From Pedosphaera sp. (GTDB lineage Bacteria; Verrucomicrobiota; Verrucomicrobiia; Limisphaerales; F1-12-MAGs170), in NCBI GenBank assembly GCA_009695275.1, contig SIBF01000007.1, positions 1 to 52,029 of the forward strand: a stretch of DNA of 52,029 bases, in the 5' to 3' direction. Shown here in pieces: positions 36,073 to 44,850 of the stretch (the stretch's first letter is position 1; the number at the start of each line of letters is the position of its first letter). Under the pieces are notes generated by a model that saw nothing but the letters and a program-made list of their open reading frames with translations, had not been told where the DNA came from and ran no database searches. Made by a program: the position numbers and the translations under genes.

Positions 36073-37239
36073 CTACGTCCCGGTCGGAAGTGTCACGCAG
36101 AACTCCGTCTTCCCCAGTGTGGACGAGGCGCAGCACTCAATTTTACCACCTCCACTCCGGACAATTTCATCCGCCAGGAAAAGGCCGACGCCGTTATGAG
36201 GCGGGCTTTTCGTTGTGAAAAACGGCTCGAACAAGCGCTTGCGCACCTCCGGCGGAATACCAACGCCGCTATCCGCGATCCGAATCAGGCAATTCGTCGC
36301 GGAACCTTCGATTGCCACGGTCAGGACAGAGTCAGTCACGCCATCCATGGCTTCCAGCGCGTTGTCGAAAATGAACAGCAATGCCCGCCCAAGCTCGCTG
36401 GGCACCCCACGCCATTCACAATGCGGCGCAAGCTGGGTGCTCACAGTGGCGTGTTGCATCACCACCCGGTAATTGATGAGCGCCAGCAAATCTTCCACAA
36501 TTTCCGACAGCTTGACCGTCTGCAGATCGCGCCGTGTCTGGGCGATAAACAGCAGGCTTCGCAACTTGCGCGCGGCGCGCTGCAAACTCTGTTCGATGAT
36601 TTGGAGACGGCCTTGGACTTCCCCCCCCAGATCGGGTTCAAACCCGAGCAACTGGACGCTGCCCAGAGCCACCGCGAGCGGATTATTGATCTCATGTGCC
36701 AGGCTCGCCGCGAGCTGGCCGAGGGTCTTTTGCCAGTGCTCGCTCAACATTCCCTGATGCAGCCTGTGAATCTCCCGTTGCAGTTCAATCTGTTTCTTGA
36801 GTTCGTCCTGGAGATTTTTAACCCTCAGAGCAGCCCTGGTGCGCGCAACCAGTTCCTGCTGATCCACAGGCTTGTTCAAGTAATCATGCCCGCCAACCTC
36901 CAGTCCGCGCAGCTTGTCCTCCATTTCGGTATTGGCGGTGAGAAACAAGACAGGCACATCCGCAAGTCGGGGATCAGCCTTGATGCGCTTGCACAGTTCA
37001 AATCCGTCCATCTCCGGCATCATGACATCGGTGATGATGAGGTCCACCCGCTCTCGCGAGAGTACATCCAAAGCCGAGGCGCCGCTCAAGCAGGGCAGGC
37101 ATTCCAACCCCGCGTTTTGCAGTCTTATTTGCAAAAGTCGGAGGGAATCGCGCTGATCGTCCACCGCCAGGATGCGGGGACGCACCTTCCCGGCGCCTGT
37201 GGATGAGGATTCTTCAAATACACGAACTTGCATGCTCAT
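36073..37239 (-). CDS. Receiver-histidine kinase protein (soluble)
   Basis: A 388-residue cytoplasmic signalling protein. Residues about 22-140 are a receiver: [18 protein letters not shown], phospho-acceptor Asp71 in [15 protein letters not shown], Thr in LFLTANT and Lys in [12 protein letters not shown] coiled helical linker ([20 protein letters not shown]) leads to a kinase core with His182 ([16 protein letters not shown]), an N-box ([13 protein letters not shown]), G1 ([20 protein letters not shown]) and G2 ([13 protein letters not shown]). No membrane segment is present. Such receiver-kinase proteins typically act as intermediate relays. It could receive phosphate from the giant kinase next door, which is inference from proximity only. 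Its 5' end faces the transaldolase gene across about 160 bases. Confidence 0.9.
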   Translation of the reverse strand: MSMQVRVFEESSSTGAGKVRPRILAVDDQRDSLRLLQIRLQNAGLECLPCLSGASALDVLSRERVDLIITDVMMPEMDGFELCKRIKADPRLADVPVLFLTANTEMEDKLRGLEVGGHDYLNKPVDQQELVARTRAALRVKNLQDELKKQIELQREIHRLHQGMLSEHWQKTLGQLAASLAHEINNPLAVALGSVQLLGFEPDLGGEVQGRLQIIEQSLQRAARKLRSLLFIAQTRRDLQTVKLSEIVEDLLALINYRVVMQHATVSTQLAPHCEWRGVPSELGRALLFIFDNALEAMDGVTDSVLTVAIEGSATNCLIRIADSGVGIPPEVRKRLFEPFFTTKSPPHNGVGLFLADEIVRSGGGKIECCASSTLGKTEFCVTLPTGT

Positions 37240-37396
37240 TGGTTTATCGGAGATCGGTCACAAGAGCTTGAGTGTCCACTTGTTTCTCCGGCGGAGACAC
37301 TCTATACCCAGTGAGTCTGTGACAGACTGGAACATTGTTCGTTCCAAGTCTGTCCTGATTCACTCTGAAATACGTAATAACAAAAAGCTTTCTCCT

Positions 37397-38350
37397 ATGA
37401 GCACCCTCCTGAGTCAACTCAAAGAATCCAGCATCATCGTCGCCGACACCGGTGATTTCGAGAGCATCCGCAAGTACCAGCCCCGGGATGCCACCACCAA
37501 TCCGACATTGCTGCTCAAGGCATCACAGATGCCCGAGTACCAGCAAATCCTCGCCAAAGCCATCGCCGACGCGAAGAAAGCCAACGCACCAGGCAGCCAG
37601 TTGCTCGCCCTGACGCTCGACCGACTGGCGGTCGCGTTCGGAATCGAGATTCTCAAGATTGTTCCCCACCGCGTCTCGACCGAAGTCGATGCGCGATTGA
37701 GCTTCGACACCGGAAATTCCGTCACCAAAGGCCGAACGATCATTGGTTATTACGAAGAAGCGGGGATTCCTCGTGAGCGCATCCTCATCAAGCTTGCCAC
37801 AACTTGGGAGGGAATATCCGCCGCGCGAATCCTCCAGCGCGATGGCATCAGGTGCAACATGACTCTCCTCTTCTCCTTCGCCCAAGCCATCGCATGCGCT
37901 GAGGCCGGGGTGCAGCTCATCTCTCCGTTCGTCGGCCGCATCCTCGATTGGCACAAGAAGAGCACAGGCAAGGAATTCTCCGGCGGGGAGGACCCGGGCG
38001 TCCAGTCGGTCACAAAGATCTACAACTACTACAAGCAGCACGGTTATAAAACCGAGGTCATGGGCGCCAGCTTCCGCAACGTGGGCGAAATCCTCGAACT
38101 CGCCGGCTGCGACCTTCTGACCATCAGCCCCGCGTTGCTGGACGAGCTTCAGAAAACTCCCGGCAAAGTCCCGCGAAAACTCGGCGCGGGCGCAGCAGCC
38201 CCAATCGCTATGATCAATCTCGATGAGAAGGCTTTCCGCTGGATGCATAACGAAGATCAAATGGCCACCGAGAAGCTCTCCGAAGGCATCCGATCATTCG
38301 CAGCGGACACTCTCAAACTGGAGAAGTTTATCTTGGAAAAACTAGGCTGA
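37397..38350 (+). CDS. tal: Transaldolase
   Basis: Cytoplasmic enzyme of the non-oxidative pentose phosphate pathway that transfers dihydroxyacetone from sedoheptulose 7-phosphate to glyceraldehyde 3-phosphate. The protein is 317 residues, typical of the TalB class. It contains [33 protein letters not shown], the Schiff-base lysine K132 in [19 protein letters not shown] (the same number as in E. coli), [34 protein letters not shown] and [22 protein letters not shown] 37397 gives the usual N-terminus; longer upstream reading overlaps the divergent gene and is rejected. Confidence 0.97.
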   Translation: MSTLLSQLKESSIIVADTGDFESIRKYQPRDATTNPTLLLKASQMPEYQQILAKAIADAKKANAPGSQLLALTLDRLAVAFGIEILKIVPHRVSTEVDARLSFDTGNSVTKGRTIIGYYEEAGIPRERILIKLATTWEGISAARILQRDGIRCNMTLLFSFAQAIACAEAGVQLISPFVGRILDWHKKSTGKEFSGGEDPGVQSVTKIYNYYKQHGYKTEVMGASFRNVGEILELAGCDLLTISPALLDELQKTPGKVPRKLGAGAAAPIAMINLDEKAFRWMHNEDQMATEKLSEGIRSFAADTLKLEKFILEKLG

Positions 38351-38380
38351 TAACGCCGTTCTCAGCAACCACATTGAGCG

Positions 38381-39070
38381 TCACCAACAGAGGACCGTCA
38401 GCTTCTTCGGGCCATGGGCACCGAGGACGAGGATGCGTTCAATGTCGCCGGTTCGGCTCGGGCCGGTGACAAGGGAGATCATGCTTGGATAATCGTGCGC
38501 GTATTTGCGCTGCACGAGCGCAAGGGCGGCTGCGAGGTCGCGCACCATCTGCCCGCGGCGAGCCAGCACCACATGATGGGGCGGCAACACACTCACGGCG
38601 CGGCCGCCACTGCTGCGGCTCGTGACGATGAGCGTGCCGGTCTGCGCAACCAATGCGTCGCATTCCGTGAGTCCGGCGTCGCAGGTCTCCATTTCGTTCA
38701 CGTCGTAGCCGCGTTCGGAGCGAAGCACGGGGAGGCCGAGGGCGGCGGCGGCTGGATCGGTAAGTTCGCCAGAGTGGGCCGCGATTTTTTTCCAACCCTC
38801 GCTGTCGCGAAGTTTCGCGAGCGAGGCATGGGCTTCCTCCCGCGAGGCGAACAATTGGAATTCCGTCTTCAGCTCCGCACTCGCTGCTCGGAAGCGCTCG
38901 ACCTGTTCTTCGAATGTTTCACCACCCGGCGGAAGCCATTGCTGCGCGACGTGGACGGGCCGGTCGGCAAAGGCAACCGCAGGCTCATGGCCGCCGTGAG
39001 TGCCGGGATGCGGCGCGGAAAGACGGAGGGCTTCGCGGATTCGGCCGAGGATGTTTTCACGTTCGGTCAT
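38381..39070 (-). CDS. lutC: LutC-like LUD-domain protein (lactate utilisation)
   Basis: A 229-residue LUD-domain protein of the LutC/YkgG type, one of three subunits that oxidise L-lactate to pyruvate. It begins MTERENILGRIREALRLSAP, a typical LutC start. The LUD core includes VNEMETCDAGLTECDALVAQ, TGTLIVTSRSSGGRAVSVLP, PHHVVLARRGQMVRDLAAAL and SLVTGPSRTGDIERILVLGA, followed by HGPKKLTVLCW. It lies downstream of lutA and lutB on the same strand but is separated from lutB by the four-helix-bundle unit. The in-frame Met at 39091 is rejected because homologues start near 39070. Confidence 0.92.
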   Translation of the reverse strand: MTERENILGRIREALRLSAPHPGTHGGHEPAVAFADRPVHVAQQWLPPGGETFEEQVERFRAASAELKTEFQLFASREEAHASLAKLRDSEGWKKIAAHSGELTDPAAAALGLPVLRSERGYDVNEMETCDAGLTECDALVAQTGTLIVTSRSSGGRAVSVLPPHHVVLARRGQMVRDLAAALALVQRKYAHDYPSMISLVTGPSRTGDIERILVLGAHGPKKLTVLCW

Positions 39071-39082
39071 GGCACGGGAGGG

Positions 39083-39786
39083 AAGTTCCAAATCTCAAGT
39101 TCCAAGTTCCAAAGAAATTCCAAACACCAAATTCCAAGAAAGCTGCCGTCTGCGGTCGTAGGCCAGAGTTGCTGCGCCTCGCTGAAAGCGCCAGGGTTAA
39201 CCACCACCAGTTCCTTGGAACCTGGAGCGTGGGGCTTGTTCGGAACTTGGAATTTGGAACTTGGAGTTTGGAACTTCATTTCCGGTACATGCTGGCGAAG
39301 ATCAGGTGGAGTTCGCGAGCTTCTCGATACAACGTGCGCGCCTCGTCTGCCAATTGAGGTTCGGCGGCGGCGATCATGCGAAGAAAGAAGCGCGTCTCTT
39401 TCGCTTCCTTCACGCAACGGCTGATCGCGTATTTGAAGTCTTTCCGTGAAACGGTTTCGCTCGCCTCCGCGTAGTTCGCTCCCACGCTCGTCCCTGCGCC
39501 GACAAGCTGGTTTAGCAACCGATCATTGCCGGGACCGCGCGGTATCTTTTTCCCGAACCGCACCACCGCCTCGCCAAACTGCGCGGTGCGTTCCTCCAAA
39601 TCATAAGGCTTTCCACTCGGGGGCGGCGACCCCGGCCCTTCACGCAGCTCCAACGCCTGCGATTCCACTTCCGGCCAACTTTCCATCGCCGGCTTGCCGC
39701 GCCGCATCCGATAACTCACCGTCGTTTCGTTTTGGTGCTTGAGGCTTGAGGTTTCTTTGGAACTTGGAATTTGGAACTTGGAACTT
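39083..39786. mobile_element. Repeat-bounded unit carrying a four-helix-bundle gene, inserted between lutB and lutC
   Basis: The outer ends are imperfect inverted repeats of about 41 bases. The right end, read on the minus strand, starts AAGTTCCAAGTTCCAAATTC. The left end, read on the plus strand, starts AAGTTCCAAATCTCAAGTTC. Both continue into CAAGTTCCAAAGAAA, about 35 of 41 positions matching. A third tract directly after the four-helix-bundle stop codon (39240-39279) shares a perfect 24-base direct repeat with the tract at the gene's start (core CCAAGTTCCAAATTCCAAG). The region between the third tract and the left end (39143-39240) is non-coding. The unit begins right at the lutB stop and ends about 12 bases before the lutC start. 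I infer an inserted element. No transposase is present. Confidence 0.6.
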
Positions 39787-39791
39787 TTCAT
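39276..39791 (-). CDS. Four-helix-bundle protein (S23/IVS-type)
   Basis: Up to 171 residues. The conserved part (from about residue 66) reads YDLEERTAQFGEAVVRFGKK, then LLNQLVGAGTSVGANYAEAS, SRKDFKYAISRCVKEAKETR and FFLRMIAAAEPQLADEARTL, which matches the four-helix-bundle family first known from 23S rRNA intervening sequences. The biochemical role of stand-alone copies is unclear. The ATG at 39791 overlaps the lutB stop (ATGA). The first 20 or so residues it would add (MKSSKFQIPSSKE...) are merely translated repeat, so the Met at 39686 (MESWPEVE) may be the true start, giving 136 residues. The gene is bounded on both sides by TTCCAAGTTCCAA repeats. Confidence 0.82.
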   Translation of the reverse strand: MKSSKFQIPSSKETSSLKHQNETTVSYRMRRGKPAMESWPEVESQALELREGPGSPPPSGKPYDLEERTAQFGEAVVRFGKKIPRGPGNDRLLNQLVGAGTSVGANYAEASETVSRKDFKYAISRCVKEAKETRFFLRMIAAAEPQLADEARTLYREARELHLIFASMYRK

Positions 39792-41188
39792 CTTCGGTTC
39801 CTCCACCATTCCTTGAAGCTTTCGTCCGCCACCGGGGCCAGTTCGCGGGTGGCCGTCCAACTTTTCGCGGGATCGAGCGCGGTGCCCTTCACCAGTGGGT
39901 GGAGCGGTTGGAGCAGACGGGCGATTTCTTTACTGAACTGCCAAAGCCCCGGACGATTGGCGACGAAAGCGAACATTTTGTAGGCGAACCGCTCCAGCGA
40001 GGACGGCTTTTCTACCGAGGCATTCCGCCGGTTGTGCAAGAGATGATGGTGCAGGTCAATTTTCACCGGGCAAGTCTCGGTGCAGGCACCGCAGAGTGAC
40101 GACGAGGCGCTGAGATGCTTCCAATCCTGCAAGCCGCGCAGGTGCGGTGTGATGACGCTGCCGATCGGACCGCTGTAGGTCGTGCCGTAGGTGTGACCGC
40201 CGACGTTGCGAAAGATGGGGCAGACGTTGAGGCACGCCCCGCAGCGGATGCAATGGAGCGCGTCGCGCTGCTCGGGGTCGGCCAGCAGTTCGGTGCGGCG
40301 ATTGTCGAGCAGCACGACATGATATTCCTCCGGACCGTCGGACTCGCCGGGCTGGCGCGGGCCGCCATACATCGTGTTGTAGCAAGTGATGGCCTGTCCG
40401 GCACCGGCGGTCGCGAGCATCGGAAGGAAGAGCGCAAGGTCTTCCATCTTGGGCAGAACCTTCTCGATGCCGAGGAGCGAGATCATTGTCTTGGGCAGCG
40501 CGGCGGTGAGGCGGGCGTTGCCCTCGTTTTCCGTGATGGAGATCATGCCCGTCTCGGCGATGGCGAAATTGGCCCCCGTGATGCCGATGTCGGCCGCAAG
40601 GTATTTCTTCCGCAAAGCCCGGCGCGCAATCATGGTCAACTCCTCCGGCTCACGCGTGGGCGCGCTGCCGAGTTCGCGCTGGAAGAGATCGCTGATGTCG
40701 TCGCGCGTGAGGTGCATCGCGGGGAAGACGATGTGATACGGCGGCTCGTGGCGGAGTTGAACGATGTATTCGCCGAGGTCGGACTCGACAACCTCGTAGC
40801 CCTGCTTCTCCATCGCGTCGTTGAGATGGATTTCCTCTGCGGTCATCGCCTTGGACTTGATGATGCAGCGGGCATTCTTGGACTTGATGATGCCAAGGAT
40901 GATTTCCCGCGCCTGCGTGGCGGTGCTGGCCCAATGAACTTTGGTACCACGCGCTTCTAGCTTGGCGACCAGTTCCTCGAGGTAGGTGTCGAGATGATTG
41001 ATCGCATCCCATTTCGTCTCGGCTGCGGCCTGGCGCGCGGACTGCCAGTCGTTGAACGCGGACGCCTTCCTGCCGCGCGCGACCTCGTATTTCTTCAGCG
41101 CGGTCTGGATCAGGCCACGATGGCGAAGATCTCGCGTGATGACGCGGGCTTTCGCGGAAAAATCTCTGGCTTGTGAACTGGCGCTCAT
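39788..41188 (-). CDS. lutB: LutB-like iron-sulfur LUD protein (lactate utilisation)
   Basis: A 466-residue subunit of the L-lactate oxidising LutABC complex. The N-terminal half is a LUD domain (RCIIKSKAMTAEEIHLNDAM, YIVQLRHEPPYHIVFPAMHL, ADIGITGANFAIAETGMISI, TENEGNARLTAALPKTMISL). The C-terminal half has two 4Fe-4S clusters: CIRCGACLNVCPIFRNVGGH and SSLCGACTETCPVKIDLHHH. These features separate LutB from LutC. Its ATG overlaps the lutA stop by four bases (41185-41188). The stop is followed immediately by the repeat-bounded four-helix-bundle unit. Confidence 0.94.
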   Translation of the reverse strand: MSASSQARDFSAKARVITRDLRHRGLIQTALKKYEVARGRKASAFNDWQSARQAAAETKWDAINHLDTYLEELVAKLEARGTKVHWASTATQAREIILGIIKSKNARCIIKSKAMTAEEIHLNDAMEKQGYEVVESDLGEYIVQLRHEPPYHIVFPAMHLTRDDISDLFQRELGSAPTREPEELTMIARRALRKKYLAADIGITGANFAIAETGMISITENEGNARLTAALPKTMISLLGIEKVLPKMEDLALFLPMLATAGAGQAITCYNTMYGGPRQPGESDGPEEYHVVLLDNRRTELLADPEQRDALHCIRCGACLNVCPIFRNVGGHTYGTTYSGPIGSVITPHLRGLQDWKHLSASSSLCGACTETCPVKIDLHHHLLHNRRNASVEKPSSLERFAYKMFAFVANRPGLWQFSKEIARLLQPLHPLVKGTALDPAKSWTATRELAPVADESFKEWWRNRR

Positions 41189-41901
41189 TGCTGGGCGAGA
41201 ATTTCCGCGAGGTGGATGGTCTTGAGCGGCTTGCCCTGACGCGAGAGCAAACCTTGGATGTGCATCAGGCAGCTCGAATCGTTTGAGACGATGTAGTCGG
41301 CACTGGTCTCAGCGGCGCTCGTACACTTCACCTCACCCATCGCGGTGGAAATCATCGGAAACTTCGCGGCAAACGTGCCGCCGAAGCCGCAGCAGGTCTC
41401 GGCATCAGCCATTTCAATGAGTTCGATGCCTTGCACCTTCTCAAGCAAGCGGCGCGGCGATTTCTTGATGCCGAGTTCGCGCAACCCGTGGCAACCGTCG
41501 TGGAAGGTGACTTTGGCGGGAAACTTCGCGCCGAGATCGGTGACGCCCAACTTTGCGACTAGGAAATCGGAGAACTCCCACACCTTCTTCGAAAGAACAT
41601 TCGCGTCCGCTTCCTGTGGCAGGCCGTGGAACATTTGCGGGTAGAAAACTTTCAACATCGCGCCACACGAACCTGAGGCGATGACAACGGCCTCCTTGTT
41701 CTTGAGCTTTTCAAGAACTGGCCCGGCGATGAGGCGCGACTCGTCCCAATAGCCTGAGTTGAACGCCGGTTGACCGCAACACGCGATGTCCTCGGGACAT
41801 TCAACACGATGGCCAAGGCGCTCAAGAATTCGCACCATGCTGATGCCCACTCGCGGATACAGCGAGTCAACAAAACACGGGATGAAGAGCGTGACTGTCA
41901 T
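41185..41901 (-). CDS. lutA: LutA-like (Fe-S)-binding oxidoreductase subunit
   Basis: A 238-residue protein with the two CCG domains of the LutA/GlcF/HdrB superfamily: IACCGQPAFNSGYWDESRLI with an upstream FIPCFVDSLYP, and TFHDGCHGLRELGIKKSPRR with ETCCGFGGTFAAKFPMISTA. These cysteine motifs bind a Fe-S cluster and pass electrons from lactate. It is the first lut gene, starting 12 bases after rhaM and overlapping lutB, so the three are translated together. Confidence 0.94.
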   Translation of the reverse strand: MTVTLFIPCFVDSLYPRVGISMVRILERLGHRVECPEDIACCGQPAFNSGYWDESRLIAGPVLEKLKNKEAVVIASGSCGAMLKVFYPQMFHGLPQEADANVLSKKVWEFSDFLVAKLGVTDLGAKFPAKVTFHDGCHGLRELGIKKSPRRLLEKVQGIELIEMADAETCCGFGGTFAAKFPMISTAMGEVKCTSAAETSADYIVSNDSSCLMHIQGLLSRQGKPLKTIHLAEILAQQ

Positions 41902-41913
41902 GTGGCTCTCAGA

Positions 41914-42237
41914 CTACGCGCTGTCCTCCAAATGGAAAACCTCTTTAAGTTCGATCGCGTCCGGACTGTTATCGGGATTCGACGGCATGATGTCCCTCAT
42001 GTGCGCCCACCAACGCTGACAAACGCCAGTCTGAGCGACGGCCAGCCATTGAGCTTCGTCGCGAAACTCGACGTACGCGAAAAGTTGCCGCGTTGCCGCG
42101 TGGAGGAAGATTGAGTACGAATGAACTCCATGCGCGAGCAAAGTGCTTTCAAGCTCCAGCCAGATGGGGCGATGACGCCGCTCATATTCGGCCTCCGCAC
42201 CAGGATTCACCGACATGACAAATGCTTTTCGAATCAT
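41914..42237 (-). CDS. rhaM: L-rhamnose mutarotase-like protein (RhaM)
   Basis: A 107-residue protein of the RhaM/DUF718 fold that interconverts alpha and beta L-rhamnose. It shows [60 protein letters not shown] and [17 protein letters not shown], where the conserved His in RHRPIW, the Tyr and the WW pair belong to the active site. The Met at 42237 is the natural start; an upstream ATG at 42261 lies next to the previous gene. It is placed directly before lutABC, which makes sense if L-lactaldehyde from rhamnose is oxidised to L-lactate. Related mutarotases act on fucose, so the sugar is not certain. Confidence 0.87.
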   Translation of the reverse strand: MIRKAFVMSVNPGAEAEYERRHRPIWLELESTLLAHGVHSYSIFLHAATRQLFAYVEFRDEAQWLAVAQTGVCQRWWAHMRDIMPSNPDNSPDAIELKEVFHLEDSA

Positions 42238-42264
42238 TTGTTGGGAACCTTTGTGGGCCATATC

Positions 42265-43542
42265 TCATTTCGTTTTCCCGCTCCCAATTCGCCAAAGATG
42301 CCGTTCCGAGCGAATGAAGATAGTCCGATCCGCGACAGCATACGAAGCCAGCGTCCGCTCATTGATTTCATTTCGCGCAAGCAATTTGAACTCTTTGCCG
42401 GGCGCGATGACATACCCGGTTCCGGTCTCGTTCTGAAAATAAATCCGCCCGTCGGCATAAACCGGCGATGCCGAGAAATCACCTCCCAAACGCTCGCTCC
42501 AATGAACCGTACCCGTCCGGGCGTCGGCGCAGGTGGCGATGCCGCTGTCGGACACGAAATACAATTCATCTCCGACCACCACCAACGAAGGCGTGTTTGG
42601 CGCTCCTTTGCGCGCAGACCATGCCACATTGGTTTCCGTGGCGTCGCCGGACGCTCCGGTTGGTTTCACCGCGTACACCGATGGCGCATCAAAGCCGGAA
42701 CCGATGAACAGCAGCCCGTGCGCAAAAACAGGCCGCGGCACAACCGAGTAACCTTCGCCGTAGCGCACACGCCACAGCTCCAGGCCCGTCTTGGGTTCGT
42801 AGGCACCGAGGAAACCGCTTCCCGCACTCACGATTTGAGCCCGCCCCTCGACTTCGATCAGAAGAGGTGTCGAAAAAGAAAACTTCTTTTTCGCGGGAGT
42901 GTCTCGAGGAGTTTTCCAACGAACAGTCCCAGATCGGACGTCGAGCGCCACCAGGAATGGATCAGACTCGGCGTCGCAACTGAACACCAGCAGATCATCG
43001 ACGACAACCGGTGAACCGCCGTTGCCATGTGTCGGCGGGTACTTCAATTCCGTTTGCCTCCACACCACTCTGCCATCCAGATCCAGCGCCGCCGTGCCCA
43101 TGTGGCCAAAATGCACAAAGAGTCTGTCACCGCGAATAATCGGAGTCGGACTCGCCAGGGTGTTCTTCTTGTGCATCGCCTTGGTGATATTCGCGTCAGG
43201 CCGAAAGACGCCGGTGTTCCAGATGATCCGTCCGCTTGAAGCTTCCGCGCACACCGCGTTGAGTGAAATCCCTCCGGCTTCTTCCATTGCGGTTGTGAGG
43301 TACAACTTTCCACGACTCAACACGGGCGATGACCAGCCGCCGCCCGGAATCTCAACTTTCCAGGCAACGTTGCTGGACTCGTTCCATGAGAGAGGCACAT
43401 CGATGGCGGTCGCTATCCCCTGCCCTGTCTGCCCTCGAAATTCAGGCCACTCAGAAGCTGACCACGAGGCTGATCCGCCAAGCAGGAAGAGCAGCGCTCC
43501 GCACCAAACGCGCAAGCAAACACGTATTTTCAGAAAGTTCAT
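42265..43542 (-). CDS. Exported PQQ-type beta-propeller protein
   Basis: A 425-residue exported protein. The signal peptide is VCLRVWCGALLFLLGGSASW. The rest is a PQQ-like (BamB-type) eight-bladed propeller with blade motifs such as VVWRQTELKYPPTHGNGGSP, LLVFSCDAESDPFLVALDVR, SGTVRWKTP, PKTGLELWRVRYGEGYSVVP and ADGRIYFQNETGTGYVIAPG. Proteins of this type bind ligands or partners; a catalytic PQQ site is not evident. Its ATG overlaps the stop of the small upstream ORF, and it lies 27 bases before rhaM, so it probably belongs to the same operon. Confidence 0.86.
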   Translation of the reverse strand: MNFLKIRVCLRVWCGALLFLLGGSASWSASEWPEFRGQTGQGIATAIDVPLSWNESSNVAWKVEIPGGGWSSPVLSRGKLYLTTAMEEAGGISLNAVCAEASSGRIIWNTGVFRPDANITKAMHKKNTLASPTPIIRGDRLFVHFGHMGTAALDLDGRVVWRQTELKYPPTHGNGGSPVVVDDLLVFSCDAESDPFLVALDVRSGTVRWKTPRDTPAKKKFSFSTPLLIEVEGRAQIVSAGSGFLGAYEPKTGLELWRVRYGEGYSVVPRPVFAHGLLFIGSGFDAPSVYAVKPTGASGDATETNVAWSARKGAPNTPSLVVVGDELYFVSDSGIATCADARTGTVHWSERLGGDFSASPVYADGRIYFQNETGTGYVIAPGKEFKLLARNEINERTLASYAVADRTIFIRSERHLWRIGSGKTK

Positions 43543-43709
43543 AGCCCCGTGAAATGCGGTTTCTCGACGAAGGAGTCAATCGCAGAAACCGGAATTTCAA
43601 TCCTCAACTCCCCGTCAACGTCGAAGGCTCGAAAGTTTGAAACCTCGCCGATCTTGAGTTCATTCAGGTGATCGGCATACTGCGGCCACCTTTTACAAGA
43701 TAGCAACAT
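43539..43709 (-). CDS. Possible small protein at the head of the rhaM-lut operon
   Basis: A 56-codon ORF starting at ATG 43709 and overlapping the start of the propeller gene (ATGA). It reads WPQYADHLNELKIGEVSNFR and FDVDGELRIEIPVSAIDSFV, which looks like a natural peptide. The start codon overlaps the start codon of the divergent Gfo/Idh gene, leaving no promoter space. It may therefore be the end of a longer lost gene, or the operon promoter may lie inside the neighbour. I do not recognise a family. Confidence 0.4.
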   Translation of the reverse strand: MLLSCKRWPQYADHLNELKIGEVSNFRAFDVDGELRIEIPVSAIDSFVEKPHFTGL

Positions 43710-44781
43710 GAGCAAACTAAACTTCGCCATCATCGGCACCGGCGGCATCACGCTGCAAAATCACCTCCCCGGCCTGGCCCTTTGCAAGGACGTGCAGGTA
43801 ACGGCACTCTGCGACGCCAACGCCACCACACTCGAAGCCGCGCGACAAAAGACCAACGCGCCCATACATTCCACCCACTGGGAGGATATCATCCGGCGCG
43901 ACGACATCCATGCAGTGATCATTGCCACGCCGAACGTGTTTCATCCACCGATTGCCATCGCCGCCGCGCGTTCGGGCAAGCATGTGCTCTCCGAAAAGCC
44001 GCTGGCGCTCAACGCCGCCGATGCCCGGCAAATGGCAGACGAGGCGGACAAGGCCGGCGTCCGTCACATGACCGCATTCACTTACCGCTTTGTGCCGGCG
44101 ATGCGTTACCTGCATCACCTCGTGGGCAAGGGAGATCTGGGCAGACCTTATCATTATCGTTCGTGCCGGCTCCAGGACTGGGGCACGCGCAACGTGGGCT
44201 GGCGTCAGCAAAAGAAACTCGCTGGCACGGGAGAAATCGGCGACATGCTGAGTCATCGCATTGATTTCGCCCATCATCTCATCGGGCCGATGAAGCGGCT
44301 CGTGGCGAACTTGATGAACCTCACCCCCATGCGGGACGGCGCGCCGAATGACACGGACGATTGGGTGGCCATCCTTGCGGAGTTCACCAACGGAGCTTCA
44401 GGTGTATTGGAAAGTTCCAAACTCGCGAGCGGCGTGAATGAAAGCTGGCGCAGCCCCGACCGCGTCGAGTTGAACGGCAGCGAAGCGAGCTTCAGCTTCA
44501 CCACGGGGTGTTGGAATGAATTGCAGTACGGAAAGGTGGGCGGGCCGGGATTGAAGGCACTGCCGATCCCGCGCGAGTTCCATGTCTGGCCAGGCTCGCC
44601 GCGTGATCCAGGCGTGGGTGATCCGCTGGTTTCCTTCCGCTACGATCAGGCAGCGGAATTCGTCAACGCCATCCGTGAACAGCGCCCGTGCTCGGTCACT
44701 TTCCACGATGGCGCGCAGGCGCAGGCCGTGACCGAAGCCGCCGTCCGGTCGGCCGAGCTGAAGCAGTGGATCGATCTGTAG
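43708..44781 (+). CDS. Gfo/Idh/MocA family oxidoreductase
   Basis: A 357-residue NAD(P)-dependent sugar oxidoreductase. The Rossmann start is LNFAIIGTGGITLQNHLPGL followed by VTALCDANATTLEAARQKT. The catalytic region has EKPLALNAADARQMADEADK and TAFTYRFVPAMRYLHHLVGK, and the active-site His pattern is GEIGDMLSHRIDFAHHLIGP. The C-terminal domain is a beta-sheet fold. Substrate specificity cannot be read from sequence. It is divergent from the rhaM-lut operon and 70 bases upstream of the cyclase gene on the same strand, which may link both to sugar-acid or aromatic metabolism. Confidence 0.88.
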   Translation: MSKLNFAIIGTGGITLQNHLPGLALCKDVQVTALCDANATTLEAARQKTNAPIHSTHWEDIIRRDDIHAVIIATPNVFHPPIAIAAARSGKHVLSEKPLALNAADARQMADEADKAGVRHMTAFTYRFVPAMRYLHHLVGKGDLGRPYHYRSCRLQDWGTRNVGWRQQKKLAGTGEIGDMLSHRIDFAHHLIGPMKRLVANLMNLTPMRDGAPNDTDDWVAILAEFTNGASGVLESSKLASGVNESWRSPDRVELNGSEASFSFTTGCWNELQYGKVGGPGLKALPIPREFHVWPGSPRDPGVGDPLVSFRYDQAAEFVNAIREQRPCSVTFHDGAQAQAVTEAAVRSAELKQWIDL

Positions 44782-44850
44782 GGCGGCAACCAACCCGCGG
44801 CAACCAGCAAACAACTTGACAGTAGTTCCTCCCTCGGGCGCGATGAGGGC

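Noticed and set aside
36196-37206. Plus-strand open frame opposite the receiver-kinase gene
   Set aside because: The minus-strand protein has all receiver and kinase motifs; the plus-strand translation has none.
39276-39791. Diversity-generating retroelement, because the four-helix-bundle protein resembles Avd
   Set aside because: No reverse transcriptase, template repeat or variable repeat was seen in the window.
40115-40960. Plus-strand open frame opposite lutB
   Set aside because: LutB Fe-S and LUD motifs on the minus strand are decisive.
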